Below are positions 36,056 through 44,040 of a stretch of DNA of 64,000 nt, piece by piece. A model generated the notes under the pieces. It was not told the origin of the DNA and did no database searches. It was given only the letters and a program-made list of their open reading frames with translations. The stretch's first letter is position 1, and each line of letters starts with the position of its first letter. The position numbers were made by a program, and so were the translations under genes. Source of the DNA: JACMLD01 sp039916305 (GTDB lineage: Bacteria; Bacteroidota; Bacteroidia; Chitinophagales; Chitinophagaceae); assembly GCA_039916305.1 (NCBI GenBank), contig JBDSLR010000002.1, forward strand, positions 186,001 through 250,000, in the 5' to 3' direction.

Positions 36056-36559
36056 ATGACAACAAAATCAGCACCCACCCAGACACTCCGGTTAGTAAGT
36101 AATAATGGTTTTGCAGAAGTTTGGAAAGATGAAAATTCCGGTCAGCAATCTTTGCATGCAACCACTTCCTTTGGTCCCGGAGATGTTATTTGTTCTTTTC
36201 ATGCTGGCACCACCTCATCTGTAGTAACTTACCTCACCGTGCAGATTGATGACGAGAAACATATTACCCTGCAACCTGAATTTTTACAATATATAAATCA
36301 TAGCTGTTCCCCTACTGTGTTTTTTGACACCACTATGATGCAGGTGGTTTGTCTTGCTGAAATCAATACCGGGGATGAGTTCACTTTCTTTTATCCTTCT
36401 ACTGAATGGGAAATGGTACAGCCATTTACCTGTTATTGCGGTTCTACCAGCTGCCTTAACACAATAGAAGGCGCCGCCCATATAAAAGATAATGTACTGG
36501 ATAAATACCGGCTCACTGACTTTATTAAACGTAAACTTAAAAACAGGCAGCAGTATTAA
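36056..36559 (+). CDS. Free-standing SET-domain protein (predicted lysine methyltransferase)
   Basis: The 167-residue protein contains little more than a SET fold. Visible motifs are YINHSCSPTVFF (the NHS motif, residues 81-86), DEFTFFYPS (the ELTYDY-type motif, with the catalytic Tyr at about 113) and a post-SET zinc site, CYCGSTSC at 126-133. The usual N-terminal GxG S-adenosylmethionine motif is degenerate (SGQQSLHA). It is the first gene of the ATP-grasp/SET block; only 14 nt separate it from the ligase gene. Its target is unknown; a peptide product of the ligases is a plausible substrate. Confidence 0.82.
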   Translation: MTTKSAPTQTLRLVSNNGFAEVWKDENSGQQSLHATTSFGPGDVICSFHAGTTSSVVTYLTVQIDDEKHITLQPEFLQYINHSCSPTVFFDTTMMQVVCLAEINTGDEFTFFYPSTEWEMVQPFTCYCGSTSCLNTIEGAAHIKDNVLDKYRLTDFIKRKLKNRQQY

Positions 36560-36573
36560 CTGTCTCTGCGTTT

Positions 36574-37749
36574 ATGCCATTACCGGAAAGTCTACATAAG
36601 AACGATCTTCAGCAACGAAAAGTTTGGGTGCTGGCCCCCCATCTCCATACCGGTGATGCCAATGTTGATTACTATTACGATTTTACCCAAAGCATACAGG
36701 AATACACAAAAGCTTTTGCCGAACTGGGGATAGAATGGGTCTGGCAACCGGTCACCATGCTTAACTACGAAGATGTAATTAACATGATTGAAATGGATGC
36801 CACAGTCCTGCCCCCCGTAATCCTTAATTTATGTGATGGCGATGAAATCAATGGCACGCCTGGCATTTCTGTGCTTAAATACCTGCACCAGAAAAAAATG
36901 ATCTATACTGGTGCCAGTGAATTTTTTTATGATATTACTACCTCCAAAATTGTAATGAAGGAGGCTTTTGATAAAGCCGGCATTGCTACGCCTGCCTGGC
37001 GTGTAATTACAGAAAACAGCGCCTCACAGCATAATATTTTTGAAGCGCTTGGCAAACCTATTATTGTAAAACCTGCAGTCTCCGGTGGCAGTATGGGCGT
37101 TGGTATAAAGTCGGTGGTAAAAACACCGGAAGAACTATCCAGGCAGATAAAGATTTTATTCGACGGATACCGGGGCTGGAGTTTAACGGCTGGGGGTGTT
37201 ATTGCGGAAGAATATATTTCCGGCCCGGAATTCACCACGTTTATTGTTGGCGATGCGGACAAACCAAATAAAAGCATACTCTATCCCCCGGTTGAACGCG
37301 TTTTTCATCCTGCCCTACCCGATAATGAAAAATTTTTATCTTTTGACAGGCTTTGGGAAACTTATGATGAAGAAACGCCCTTGCCGAATGACGAACCGTT
37401 TTATACCTATCACCACCATCCCGATAAGAAATTGGTATCGGCTATAAATAAACTAAGCTGGGATGCCTATGTGGCGGTGGGCGGTAAGGGCTATGGAAGA
37501 ATTGATCTGCGGATGGACAAAGTCAGCGGCAAATTATTTGTACTGGAAGTAAATGCCCAGTGTGGTATCAGCGAAGATGAAGATTACACTTCTATCGGCG
37601 CTATTCTGCGCTTATCCGGTAATTCTTTCAGCAATATGGTAGCTGCTATTATTGACAACGCCATGGCAAGAAGAAAAGGAAGAAAGCCTGTACAAAAAGT
37701 AAAACCAGCTGTACCCAGAATAAATAAACGCCTGGTAAAACAAAGCTGA
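36574..37749 (+). CDS. D-Ala-D-Ala-ligase-like ATP-grasp enzyme
   Basis: The 391-residue protein is an ATP-grasp ligase. Residues 163-177 form the ATP-binding loop (IIVKPAVSGGSMGVG), EEYISGPEF gives the grasp strand, and the metal-binding DxR and EVN are in YGRIDLRMD and LEVNAQCGIS. It shares NLCDG (85-89) with its neighbour. In normal D-Ala ligases EVN is followed by TxPGxT; here it is AQCGIS. The C-terminal 27 residues are a basic tail, RRKGRKPVQKVKPAVPRINK. It is not a housekeeping ddl; it probably joins two amino or carboxylic substrates into an amide. It is probably translated together with the upstream SET gene. Confidence 0.85.
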   Translation: MPLPESLHKNDLQQRKVWVLAPHLHTGDANVDYYYDFTQSIQEYTKAFAELGIEWVWQPVTMLNYEDVINMIEMDATVLPPVILNLCDGDEINGTPGISVLKYLHQKKMIYTGASEFFYDITTSKIVMKEAFDKAGIATPAWRVITENSASQHNIFEALGKPIIVKPAVSGGSMGVGIKSVVKTPEELSRQIKILFDGYRGWSLTAGGVIAEEYISGPEFTTFIVGDADKPNKSILYPPVERVFHPALPDNEKFLSFDRLWETYDEETPLPNDEPFYTYHHHPDKKLVSAINKLSWDAYVAVGGKGYGRIDLRMDKVSGKLFVLEVNAQCGISEDEDYTSIGAILRLSGNSFSNMVAAIIDNAMARRKGRKPVQKVKPAVPRINKRLVKQS

Positions 37750-37868
37750 TACTGCTTTCGTTAATGGCGTTTGGCAGTTGCCCATACAATTACTGCATAG
37801 CATCATACGTTTTATAAAAGATCGTTTTTCTGCTTAAATGCTGCTCTTAACTATTTTATTCCTTTTTT

Positions 37869-39305
37869 ATGAAAATATGCGTATTGCAGCCAGATTATTC
37901 TGCCTCTTCTGTGGATTATAAAAATTATGACCCACCCCGCAATATCGCACCATTGTTACCCAACGACACTGTAGACAATGTGTTCTTAAGTAAACTGCAT
38001 ACTTACAGGCAGCTGAAAGAACTGAAAAACAAGGGATATGATATTTTTGTCAATCTTTGTGAAGGCTACCTGGAATGGGATGTGCCTTCCATCGATGTTG
38101 TATATACGCTTGAACTGCTCAATTTGCCGCATACAGGCCCCTCTTCATTATTGTATGATCCGCCCAAAGAACTGATGAAATATGTTGCCTATACTGAAGG
38201 CGTGTCAACACCGCCATATGTACTGGTAGAAAACATGGAAGATGTGGAAAGGGCCATAGAACAACTTCGTTTTCCATTGTTTGTAAAACCAGCCAAAGCC
38301 GGGGATAGCCTGGGCGTAGACGAACATTCCCTTGTAAAAAACAAGCAGGAACTGAAACAAAAAGTAGCCGAAATAATTAACGAATATGAGCAGTTACTGG
38401 TTGAAGAATATATTAAGGGCCGCGAGTTTACCGTTCTTGTAGCCGCCAATGCAGACAATGAAAAAGAGTCCACTGTTTTTAAACCCATCGAATTTATATT
38501 TCCAAAGGGCAACCAGTTTAAAACATATGCATTGAAAACTTCCGAACTGCACCCGGACAGCAATATACCCTGCAAAGACCTGGTGGTGGATGAGGAACTA
38601 CGCAAATCTGCACAACGAATTTTCCGCAGTTTTGCTGGGGTGGGTTATGCAAGAATGGACTTCCGCAGAAATGACAAGGGGGAATTGTTCTTCCTGGAGG
38701 TAAATTTTACCTGCTCGGTCTTTTATACAAATGGTTATGAAGGGTCTGCTGATTATATATTAAAACACGATGGTATTGGTCAGGCCGGCTTTCTCAGGCA
38801 CATTATTGCAGAAGGTATTGCCAGGCATGCCAGGAAACAGTTAAAATACCAGATGAAGGGCAATGCCATCGCAGGTTTTGGCATTTACGCCACCCGATTA
38901 CTAATGGGTAATGAGCTGGTTTTCAGAGGGGAAGAAAAGCCACAACGTCTGGTGACCCGTCGTTTTGTTGACCAGCACTGGAATGCTGAAGAAAAAGAAA
39001 TTTTTCGCCGCTATGCTTATCCTGTAAGTAATGAGGTATTTTTGCTCTGGGACAATAACCCGTCTGGCTGGGCTCCTCAAAATCACAGCTGTGAACCCAA
39101 CACAGCATACGAAGGGCTTAATATTATAGCACTTCGCAACATTGAGAAAGGAGAAGAACTAACACTCGATTATGCCTCTTTTCTGGATGATGAGCACATG
39201 GAGCCTTTTCATTGCCGTTGCGGCGCTGGAGCCTGCCGCGGTCTGATCACCGGTAAAGCACACAATTCGGTTACCGTTCGTGAACAGGAAATTGCAGGGG
39301 CTTAA
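37869..39305 (+). CDS. ATP-grasp ligase fused to a SET methyltransferase domain
   Basis: The 478-residue protein combines an ATP-grasp ligase (about 1-320) with a SET domain (about 331-460). Ligase motifs: NLCEG (62-66), FVKPAKAGDSLG (138-149), EEYIKGREF and LEVNFTCSVF (EVN at 277-279). SET motifs: GFGIYA (336-341, GxG), NHSCEPN (405-411), LTLDY (431-435) and post-SET zinc CRCGAGACRG (449-458). All SET motifs are intact, unlike the free copy at 36056. It mirrors the two preceding genes in one chain, so ligation and methylation are likely successive steps on one substrate. It is 119 nt downstream of the ligase gene. Confidence 0.88.
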   Translation: MKICVLQPDYSASSVDYKNYDPPRNIAPLLPNDTVDNVFLSKLHTYRQLKELKNKGYDIFVNLCEGYLEWDVPSIDVVYTLELLNLPHTGPSSLLYDPPKELMKYVAYTEGVSTPPYVLVENMEDVERAIEQLRFPLFVKPAKAGDSLGVDEHSLVKNKQELKQKVAEIINEYEQLLVEEYIKGREFTVLVAANADNEKESTVFKPIEFIFPKGNQFKTYALKTSELHPDSNIPCKDLVVDEELRKSAQRIFRSFAGVGYARMDFRRNDKGELFFLEVNFTCSVFYTNGYEGSADYILKHDGIGQAGFLRHIIAEGIARHARKQLKYQMKGNAIAGFGIYATRLLMGNELVFRGEEKPQRLVTRRFVDQHWNAEEKEIFRRYAYPVSNEVFLLWDNNPSGWAPQNHSCEPNTAYEGLNIIALRNIEKGEELTLDYASFLDDEHMEPFHCRCGAGACRGLITGKAHNSVTVREQEIAGA

Positions 39306-39419
39306 ACAAACGTCTATTTCCCCGGTCGTACTAACCCATTAATTCAATGATGCGTATGTCAGTTTAATAATGACATGCAAAGGTGTTTTGCTGAATTAAA
39401 TGTATTGAACCTGGAAATT

Positions 39420-40355
39420 ATGTCGCGTTTTGAACTGTTAAGGAAATTAATGTTAAAGCACCGCGGTCAGCTGCTGTTAACATACCTGTTGTTTTCGCTG
39501 GAAATGACGGGCACCCTGTTACGCCCGTTTTTTTTAGGGGAAGCGGTAAATGATTTGATGAAGGGAAGCTACCATGGCCTGGTTGTTCTATCTGCGATGC
39601 ATGTGGCCTGGCTGATCATAGGAACCATCCGCCACCGGTACGATACAAGAACGTATTCGGCTATTTACAGTTCGCTGGTTACCCGCTTCCTGGCCAGGCG
39701 CTTTGCACACAAAGACATCAGCAAGCTGAGCGCCCATTCTACGCTGGCCAGGGAATTTGTAGATTTTCTTGAATATGACCTGATATATGTAATAGAGGCC
39801 GCTTATAACCTTGTGGGCTCATTATTATTGCTGTATTTCTACGACAGCGCCATTGTGTCTGTTTGCCTCGCCATCCTGTTGCCCGTTACGGCCATCAGTT
39901 ATTTTTATGGAAGAAAAATGAGGAAGCTGAACCGTGTAAAAAATGATGAGCTGGAAAAACAGGTAGACATTATCTCTACCGGTAATATACATACCATACG
40001 CCAGCATTACAATAACCTGCGCAAGTGGCAAATCAAAATATCTGACCAGGAAGCCTGGAACTTTGGCATTATGGAGTTAATGGTCATTGTAGTAATTGGT
40101 ATTTCTTTATTGGTAAGTACAAAAGCGCATGTTCCGGCTGTACTGGTGGGAGACTTAATTGGTATCTATAATTATATCCTCAAGTTTGTTTCCGGGCTGG
40201 ATACCATTCCATATACCGTTCAGCGTATCAGCTCCCTGGCAGATATTACCCGCCGCATAGAACTGGAAGCAGAAGATTTTCCGGAAGATGGCGGCATTAC
40301 ACCCATTAAACCCAACCCACGGGATTATTTAAAAGAGCACCGGGCTTCAGCATAA
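39420..40355 (+). CDS. Six-TM ABC transporter membrane domain without ATPase
   Basis: The 311-residue protein matches the six-helix ABC transporter membrane-domain family (ABC_membrane_3 type): LLLTYLLFSLEMTGTLLRPFFLGEA at the start, helices at about residues 45-70, 125-165 and 220-260, and the cytoplasmic loop with RKLNRVKNDELEKQVDII. There is no nucleotide-binding domain: no Walker A, signature or Walker B. It must either pair with an ATPase encoded elsewhere or work differently. It is 114 nt downstream of the ATP-grasp-SET fusion on the same strand and may export or sense its product. The ATG at 39420 is used. Confidence 0.78.
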   Translation: MSRFELLRKLMLKHRGQLLLTYLLFSLEMTGTLLRPFFLGEAVNDLMKGSYHGLVVLSAMHVAWLIIGTIRHRYDTRTYSAIYSSLVTRFLARRFAHKDISKLSAHSTLAREFVDFLEYDLIYVIEAAYNLVGSLLLLYFYDSAIVSVCLAILLPVTAISYFYGRKMRKLNRVKNDELEKQVDIISTGNIHTIRQHYNNLRKWQIKISDQEAWNFGIMELMVIVVIGISLLVSTKAHVPAVLVGDLIGIYNYILKFVSGLDTIPYTVQRISSLADITRRIELEAEDFPEDGGITPIKPNPRDYLKEHRASA

Positions 40356-40449
40356 AACAGTATTGGCAAGCGGCCTGGCTGCAGGCGGTTTGTTAAAGGC
40401 TGTATCTTCTTTTCTCTTTGTTGTATATTAGTATTCTAAACAGTATTGT

Positions 40450-40773
40450 ATGAGCGTTAATTCAAAACATGTAGCCACTTTTTTACTGGGCGCCGCCGCC
40501 GCACTTGCAGCCCACAAGTATATGAGTATGACCCCGGAGGAAAAAGAAAAATTATCAGCTGATCTTACAGACAAGGCTAATAAGTTAAAAGATGAAGCAA
40601 GCTCTGCAATGGAAAAGGGAAAGGAATATTTTGATGAATTAAAATCAAAAGGCGCCGATGCCATGAAAGAACATTTTGGTGACGTAAATTCCGTATTGCA
40701 CAATCTTTTTGGAGGCGGTGGCACAGCTTCTCCTGGTCCGGCCGATACCAGTACAAACAGCACAAAAGCATAG
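40450..40773 (+). CDS. YtxH-like small membrane-anchored protein
   Basis: The 107-residue protein has a single N-terminal membrane helix with Ala-rich face (VATFLLGAAAALAAHKYM), followed by a Lys/Glu/Asp-rich helical segment (EEKEKLSADLTDKANKLKDE) and a flexible Gly/Ser/Thr tail. This layout matches YtxH-type proteins, which are small envelope stress-related proteins of unknown action. It starts 95 nt after the ABC membrane gene and is followed by a strong terminator, so it may end that transcript. Confidence 0.75.
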   Translation: MSVNSKHVATFLLGAAAALAAHKYMSMTPEEKEKLSADLTDKANKLKDEASSAMEKGKEYFDELKSKGADAMKEHFGDVNSVLHNLFGGGGTASPGPADTSTNSTKA

Positions 40774-40790
40774 CATATTATTAAATGTAA

Positions 40791-40828
40791 AAAAGCAGAC
40801 CCGGAACTTTCCGGGTCTGCTTTTTTTG
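40791..40828 (+). terminator. Strong terminator after the YtxH-like gene
   Basis: The 12-bp stem of gcagacccggaa and ttccgggtctgc is perfect, with a short loop, and is followed by seven T. A-tracts on the other side make it bidirectional. It closes the block that began with the SET gene. Confidence 0.95.
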
Positions 40829-40879
40829 ATGGTTATTTGAACCCGATCAACCGACTCCGACATTTGCAATGCAAACCCA

Positions 40880-40912
40880 TTGTCCTTTTTTGCATAAATC
40901 AATTTACTTTTG
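40880..40912 (+). promoter_or_regulatory. Promoter of the RDD gene
   Basis: TTG at 40880-40882, a 22-nt spacer and TACTTTTG at 40905-40912 give a good Bacteroidota promoter. Transcription would start near 40919, about 20 nt before the TTG start codon at 40939, which supports that start. Confidence 0.6.
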
Positions 40913-40938
40913 CATTTTATTCATTCTAACAAATACCC

Positions 40939-41415
40939 TTGGAAAATACTGAACAAAACCTGCTGGAAGAACCCGGTGTAAAACTGGTACCGGCTGCCAT
41001 GGCTAAACGCCTTTGCAATTATCTAATTGATTTTTTTATTTTTTGTTTCCTGCTGGCTATCCTCCTGATTGTAATCAACCCGGTATATCCGCTGATGCAG
41101 AAAATGTTAGCGAAACAACCAGTAGACTTTACGGAACAGCTAATGATAAATTTTTTATATGGCCTGTATATGGCTGTTATGGAAACTGTTCTAAAAGGGA
41201 AAACATTGGGCAAATACATTACAGGTACCAGGGCGGTATCGCAGGAAGGGCTTCCGGTTGATGCTCAAACTGCTTTTAAACGCGGACTTATCAGGATAAT
41301 TCCGTTTCCATTCGAACAACTGAGTATGCTTTTATTTCCGCCATACCCCTGGCATGACAAGTGGACTAATTCTTTTGTAGTAGACGAAAGTAAATCTATA
41401 CTTCCCAAAAAATAA
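40939..41415 (+). CDS. RDD-family membrane protein
   Basis: The 158-residue protein has the RDD fold: MAKRLCNYLIDFFIFCFLLA (Arg and Asp in helix 1), a second helix near NFLYGLYMAVMETVLKGKTLGKYI and the FKRGLIRIIPFPFEQLS segment. The TLGKYITGTRAVSQEG motif is typical. RDD proteins are membrane proteins implicated in transport or in cell-shape and resistance roles; the function here is unknown. The start codon is TTG (40939); an internal ATG at 40999 begins exactly at the conserved helix and is possible. Confidence 0.82.
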   Translation: MENTEQNLLEEPGVKLVPAAMAKRLCNYLIDFFIFCFLLAILLIVINPVYPLMQKMLAKQPVDFTEQLMINFLYGLYMAVMETVLKGKTLGKYITGTRAVSQEGLPVDAQTAFKRGLIRIIPFPFEQLSMLLFPPYPWHDKWTNSFVVDESKSILPKK

Positions 41416-41453
41416 GGCATACCCTGGGTTAAAGCAGCCCGAACGAATACTTT

Positions 41454-41819
41454 TTAAGAAACTTTTTCTTCTTCTGTTTCTACGCTGTCTTTTCCTTCTG
41501 GTTGCGGGGAAACGTTTTTGATGCTTAACTGGAACCGTGTATTTAAGCTTACCTGGTAGTTGCTGGAAACTAATAGTGTCTTAATAACATCATCCTGCAA
41601 AATTACCGTTGCCAGATCTGGCGCCAGCGGAGAATTGCTGATCACATTGGCTACGCGGCCATTGGTAAATTCAATGGTAAATTTATATCCTGCCTTACGA
41701 CCTGTACCGGCCCTTTCAAAATCAATCCTGTTCAAATCAAGGGTTTGATCGCCGCTTGCCGAACGCTTCATCAATATCTTAATAATGGGGAGGTACTTAA
41801 GCCAAATATGCGTATACAT
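41454..41819 (-). CDS. Conserved-looking hypothetical protein (121 aa)
   Basis: The protein begins MYTHIWLKYLPIIKILMKRS, a helix with a hydrophobic face. It continues with beta strands (YKFTIEFTNGRVANVISNS, VILQDDVIKTLLVSS) and ends with a Glu/Ser-rich tail. I do not recognise the family. The ATG start and typical codon use make a real gene likely. It is convergent with the RDD gene and divergent from the T9SS cargo gene. Confidence 0.65.
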   Translation of the reverse strand: MYTHIWLKYLPIIKILMKRSASGDQTLDLNRIDFERAGTGRKAGYKFTIEFTNGRVANVISNSPLAPDLATVILQDDVIKTLLVSSNYQVSLNTRFQLSIKNVSPQPEGKDSVETEEEKVS

Positions 41820-42105
41820 GAAAAAGTTTTTTTATAAGTAATGCTTCACCAGACTTACGGGCGTGAACTCACAAAGATGAGCTTTTTAGCGTCAAAAAAG
41901 AATTAAAATTAGGGCCGGTTTATGAAAAGTCGGCTGTTTCAACGCATTTTTCTCCCGTTCCCCGCTCACGCGTCTTCCCATTTTCAGAATTCTTTCCACC
42001 GCCGGGATAAGTGCCCCGCAGAAAGAGCATTGTTTGTCATTGATAATCAAAATATTAATTCACTGGCACAGCTATTGGCTAAAGGCTAATACAAGCAGCA
42101 ATACC

Positions 42106-43308
42106 ATGAAAAAATTTGTACCCTCTCTCATCCTTCTCTTTCTCTCTGTCAGCGCCAGCGCACAGCTGATAAATCGCTTTACCTGGGAAAGCAATCCCGT
42201 AACGAAGGCAGTTTTTGGCCCAAATGCTATTTCAGTAAGCAGTTATGCCAGTGCAGCCACGGGCGGTACAAATGATTCAAAAGGAGTGAATCCGGGAGAT
42301 GGCAGGTATGATATTAACCTGGTATTGGATGGTACGGTATTTAATGTTCCTGCCATAGATATTACGCTTGATTTCAAGCGTGAAGAAGCACAGGCCTCTT
42401 TCTATTACCGGGGTAGTTTTTTTGACTTCGGCATGAATGGTGGCAAACTGGGCGTAAACTTTATGGTTACGGCCGGATCTTCCTTTGTTGCAGTCAACTC
42501 CGGCAACATTTACTCAGTTCCGGATGACCATAGCTACCACCATTACCGTTTTAATTACGATGACAATACCGGTGCCGCCCGGGTTTGGATAGATACCACG
42601 CTTGTGTATACTTACCAGGGAACGGCGGGCGCCCCTTTGTACTGGACCGGTGCGGGTAATGTAACGGTTGGTAAGGATATGGACGCAACCGGCAGAAATA
42701 TTGCTATACTTGACAATCTTGTTATACAGAAATATGCCAATGCGCTTTTACCCCTTAAACTGTTGTCTTTTACTGCAAACGCCCAAAACAAATACGCTGT
42801 TATTAACTGGAATACGACCCAGGAAATAAACATACATTCTTTTCTGCTGGAACGTTCTTCAAACGGTATATCTTTCTCTTCACTTAAAAGCATTGCTGCT
42901 TCCAGTGCTTACACCGCCACCAATCATTACAAGTTTACAGATAGCCTGCTTGTAAGTCCGGTTGCTTATTACCGGCTTAAAATGATCAACAGCGATGGAA
43001 GTTTCACTTATTCTAATACCAAATCAGTTAATGTTGCATCAACTAATGCAAGTTCAGTAACTGTTTTTCCAAACCCTACAGCTGATTACGTAAACATAAA
43101 AATGAATAATACAGTAGCAGGAAAATATATTTATACGATATCGTCTGTTACAGGCCAGGTAATTACTTCTGCCGCTGTACAGGTAAGCGCTGGTGCACAG
43201 CAAATACAAGCAGATTTAACCAGGATGGCTTTGAAAGGAGTGGTATTGATAAAACTTAGCAATGTGCAAACCAACGCTACTGAAACCTTTACCATTGTAA
43301 AAAAATAA
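42106..43308 (+). CDS. Secreted protein with type IX secretion C-terminal signal
   Basis: The 400-residue protein has a signal peptide (LILLFLSVSASAQ), a LamG/concanavalin-like beta-sandwich region (residues about 20-210: DITLDFKREEAQASFYYRGS, DHSYHHYRFNYDDNTG), a linking FNIII-like segment (KLLSFTANAQNKYAVINWNT) and a C-terminal T9SS type A sorting domain (TVFPNPTADYVNIKM). It should be exported by the type IX system and attached to the surface or released. The binding target is unknown; the sandwich domain could bind glycans. The ATG at 42106 fits the signal peptide. Confidence 0.82.
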   Translation: MKKFVPSLILLFLSVSASAQLINRFTWESNPVTKAVFGPNAISVSSYASAATGGTNDSKGVNPGDGRYDINLVLDGTVFNVPAIDITLDFKREEAQASFYYRGSFFDFGMNGGKLGVNFMVTAGSSFVAVNSGNIYSVPDDHSYHHYRFNYDDNTGAARVWIDTTLVYTYQGTAGAPLYWTGAGNVTVGKDMDATGRNIAILDNLVIQKYANALLPLKLLSFTANAQNKYAVINWNTTQEINIHSFLLERSSNGISFSSLKSIAASSAYTATNHYKFTDSLLVSPVAYYRLKMINSDGSFTYSNTKSVNVASTNASSVTVFPNPTADYVNIKMNNTVAGKYIYTISSVTGQVITSAAVQVSAGAQQIQADLTRMALKGVVLIKLSNVQTNATETFTIVKK

Positions 43309-43330
43309 TAGGCGTTCGCTACGGGCCTGC

Positions 43331-43945
43331 TTATTTCTTTTTTTTCTTTGACTGGCTTTGCTTTTGGATAACGGGAACAATATTGTTTAATAATGTATCT
43401 GCAACAGGCCGCCTGTTTATATCCAGCTCTACCTTATTCATCTCTCTTTTCAGTATCGCCACCAGTTCTTTTTCCACCAGGGTTCTTGCATACAATGGCG
43501 TACAAATTCCTTTTACCAGTAACTTGCCATTGATGCTGATGTGCCCAACCAAAGCAGTGCTATCCATATCCGGTATATTGGATGCCTTTATAATACTGTA
43601 GAAAGGAATGATACCATTAAACGTAGTAACCTTGTAAAAAGGAACAGACAAAGCGGTAAAGTCCAAATTATGGGATATGGAAACATTTACAAAAAGCCGG
43701 GATGGGTTGTCTGCTTTTTTTACGGTACTGACGCCTGCTTTAAATATCATTTCATACAGGGGCGGCATATTTACATTTAGCTGAATAGCGCTGTCAGGAA
43801 AAACGTTTTTCAGCAGCAGTGAATCTTTTTTGTAATGAACCGCATAATTGGTGATGACGGTATCTTTTGAAAAATGATACGGTATAACAAAAAAAGCATC
43901 CCCAATCAGTAATAATACAAGGATACTCCATAAAAAGATTTTCAT
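43331..43945 (-). CDS. Hypothetical membrane-anchored protein (204 aa)
   Basis: It begins with a single hydrophobic helix (MKIFLWSILVLLLIGDAFFV), so it is anchored or exported, and the rest is predicted soluble with beta strands (SRLFVNVSISHNLDFTALSV) and a C-terminal Lys-rich tail (QSQSKKKKK). I do not recognise the family. The start at 43945 is chosen because it coincides with the N-terminal helix. It is convergent with the T9SS cargo gene and lies 95 nt downstream of the M20 peptidase gene on the same strand. Confidence 0.65.
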   Translation of the reverse strand: MKIFLWSILVLLLIGDAFFVIPYHFSKDTVITNYAVHYKKDSLLLKNVFPDSAIQLNVNMPPLYEMIFKAGVSTVKKADNPSRLFVNVSISHNLDFTALSVPFYKVTTFNGIIPFYSIIKASNIPDMDSTALVGHISINGKLLVKGICTPLYARTLVEKELVAILKREMNKVELDINRRPVADTLLNNIVPVIQKQSQSKKKKK

Positions 43946-44040
43946 TGGTGCGTCTTTAGTTAAGTATATATTGAAAAGAAAGTTACTACATTCCGCTAAC
44001 TTAATCCCTGTTGCACCCAGCAAGTTATTAAGGCCTTCTA

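Noticed and set aside
36574..37749. Housekeeping D-alanine-D-alanine ligase (ddl)
   Set aside because: The EVN-A-Q-C-G-I-S end motif, the longer chain with a basic tail and the SET neighbours argue against the peptidoglycan enzyme.
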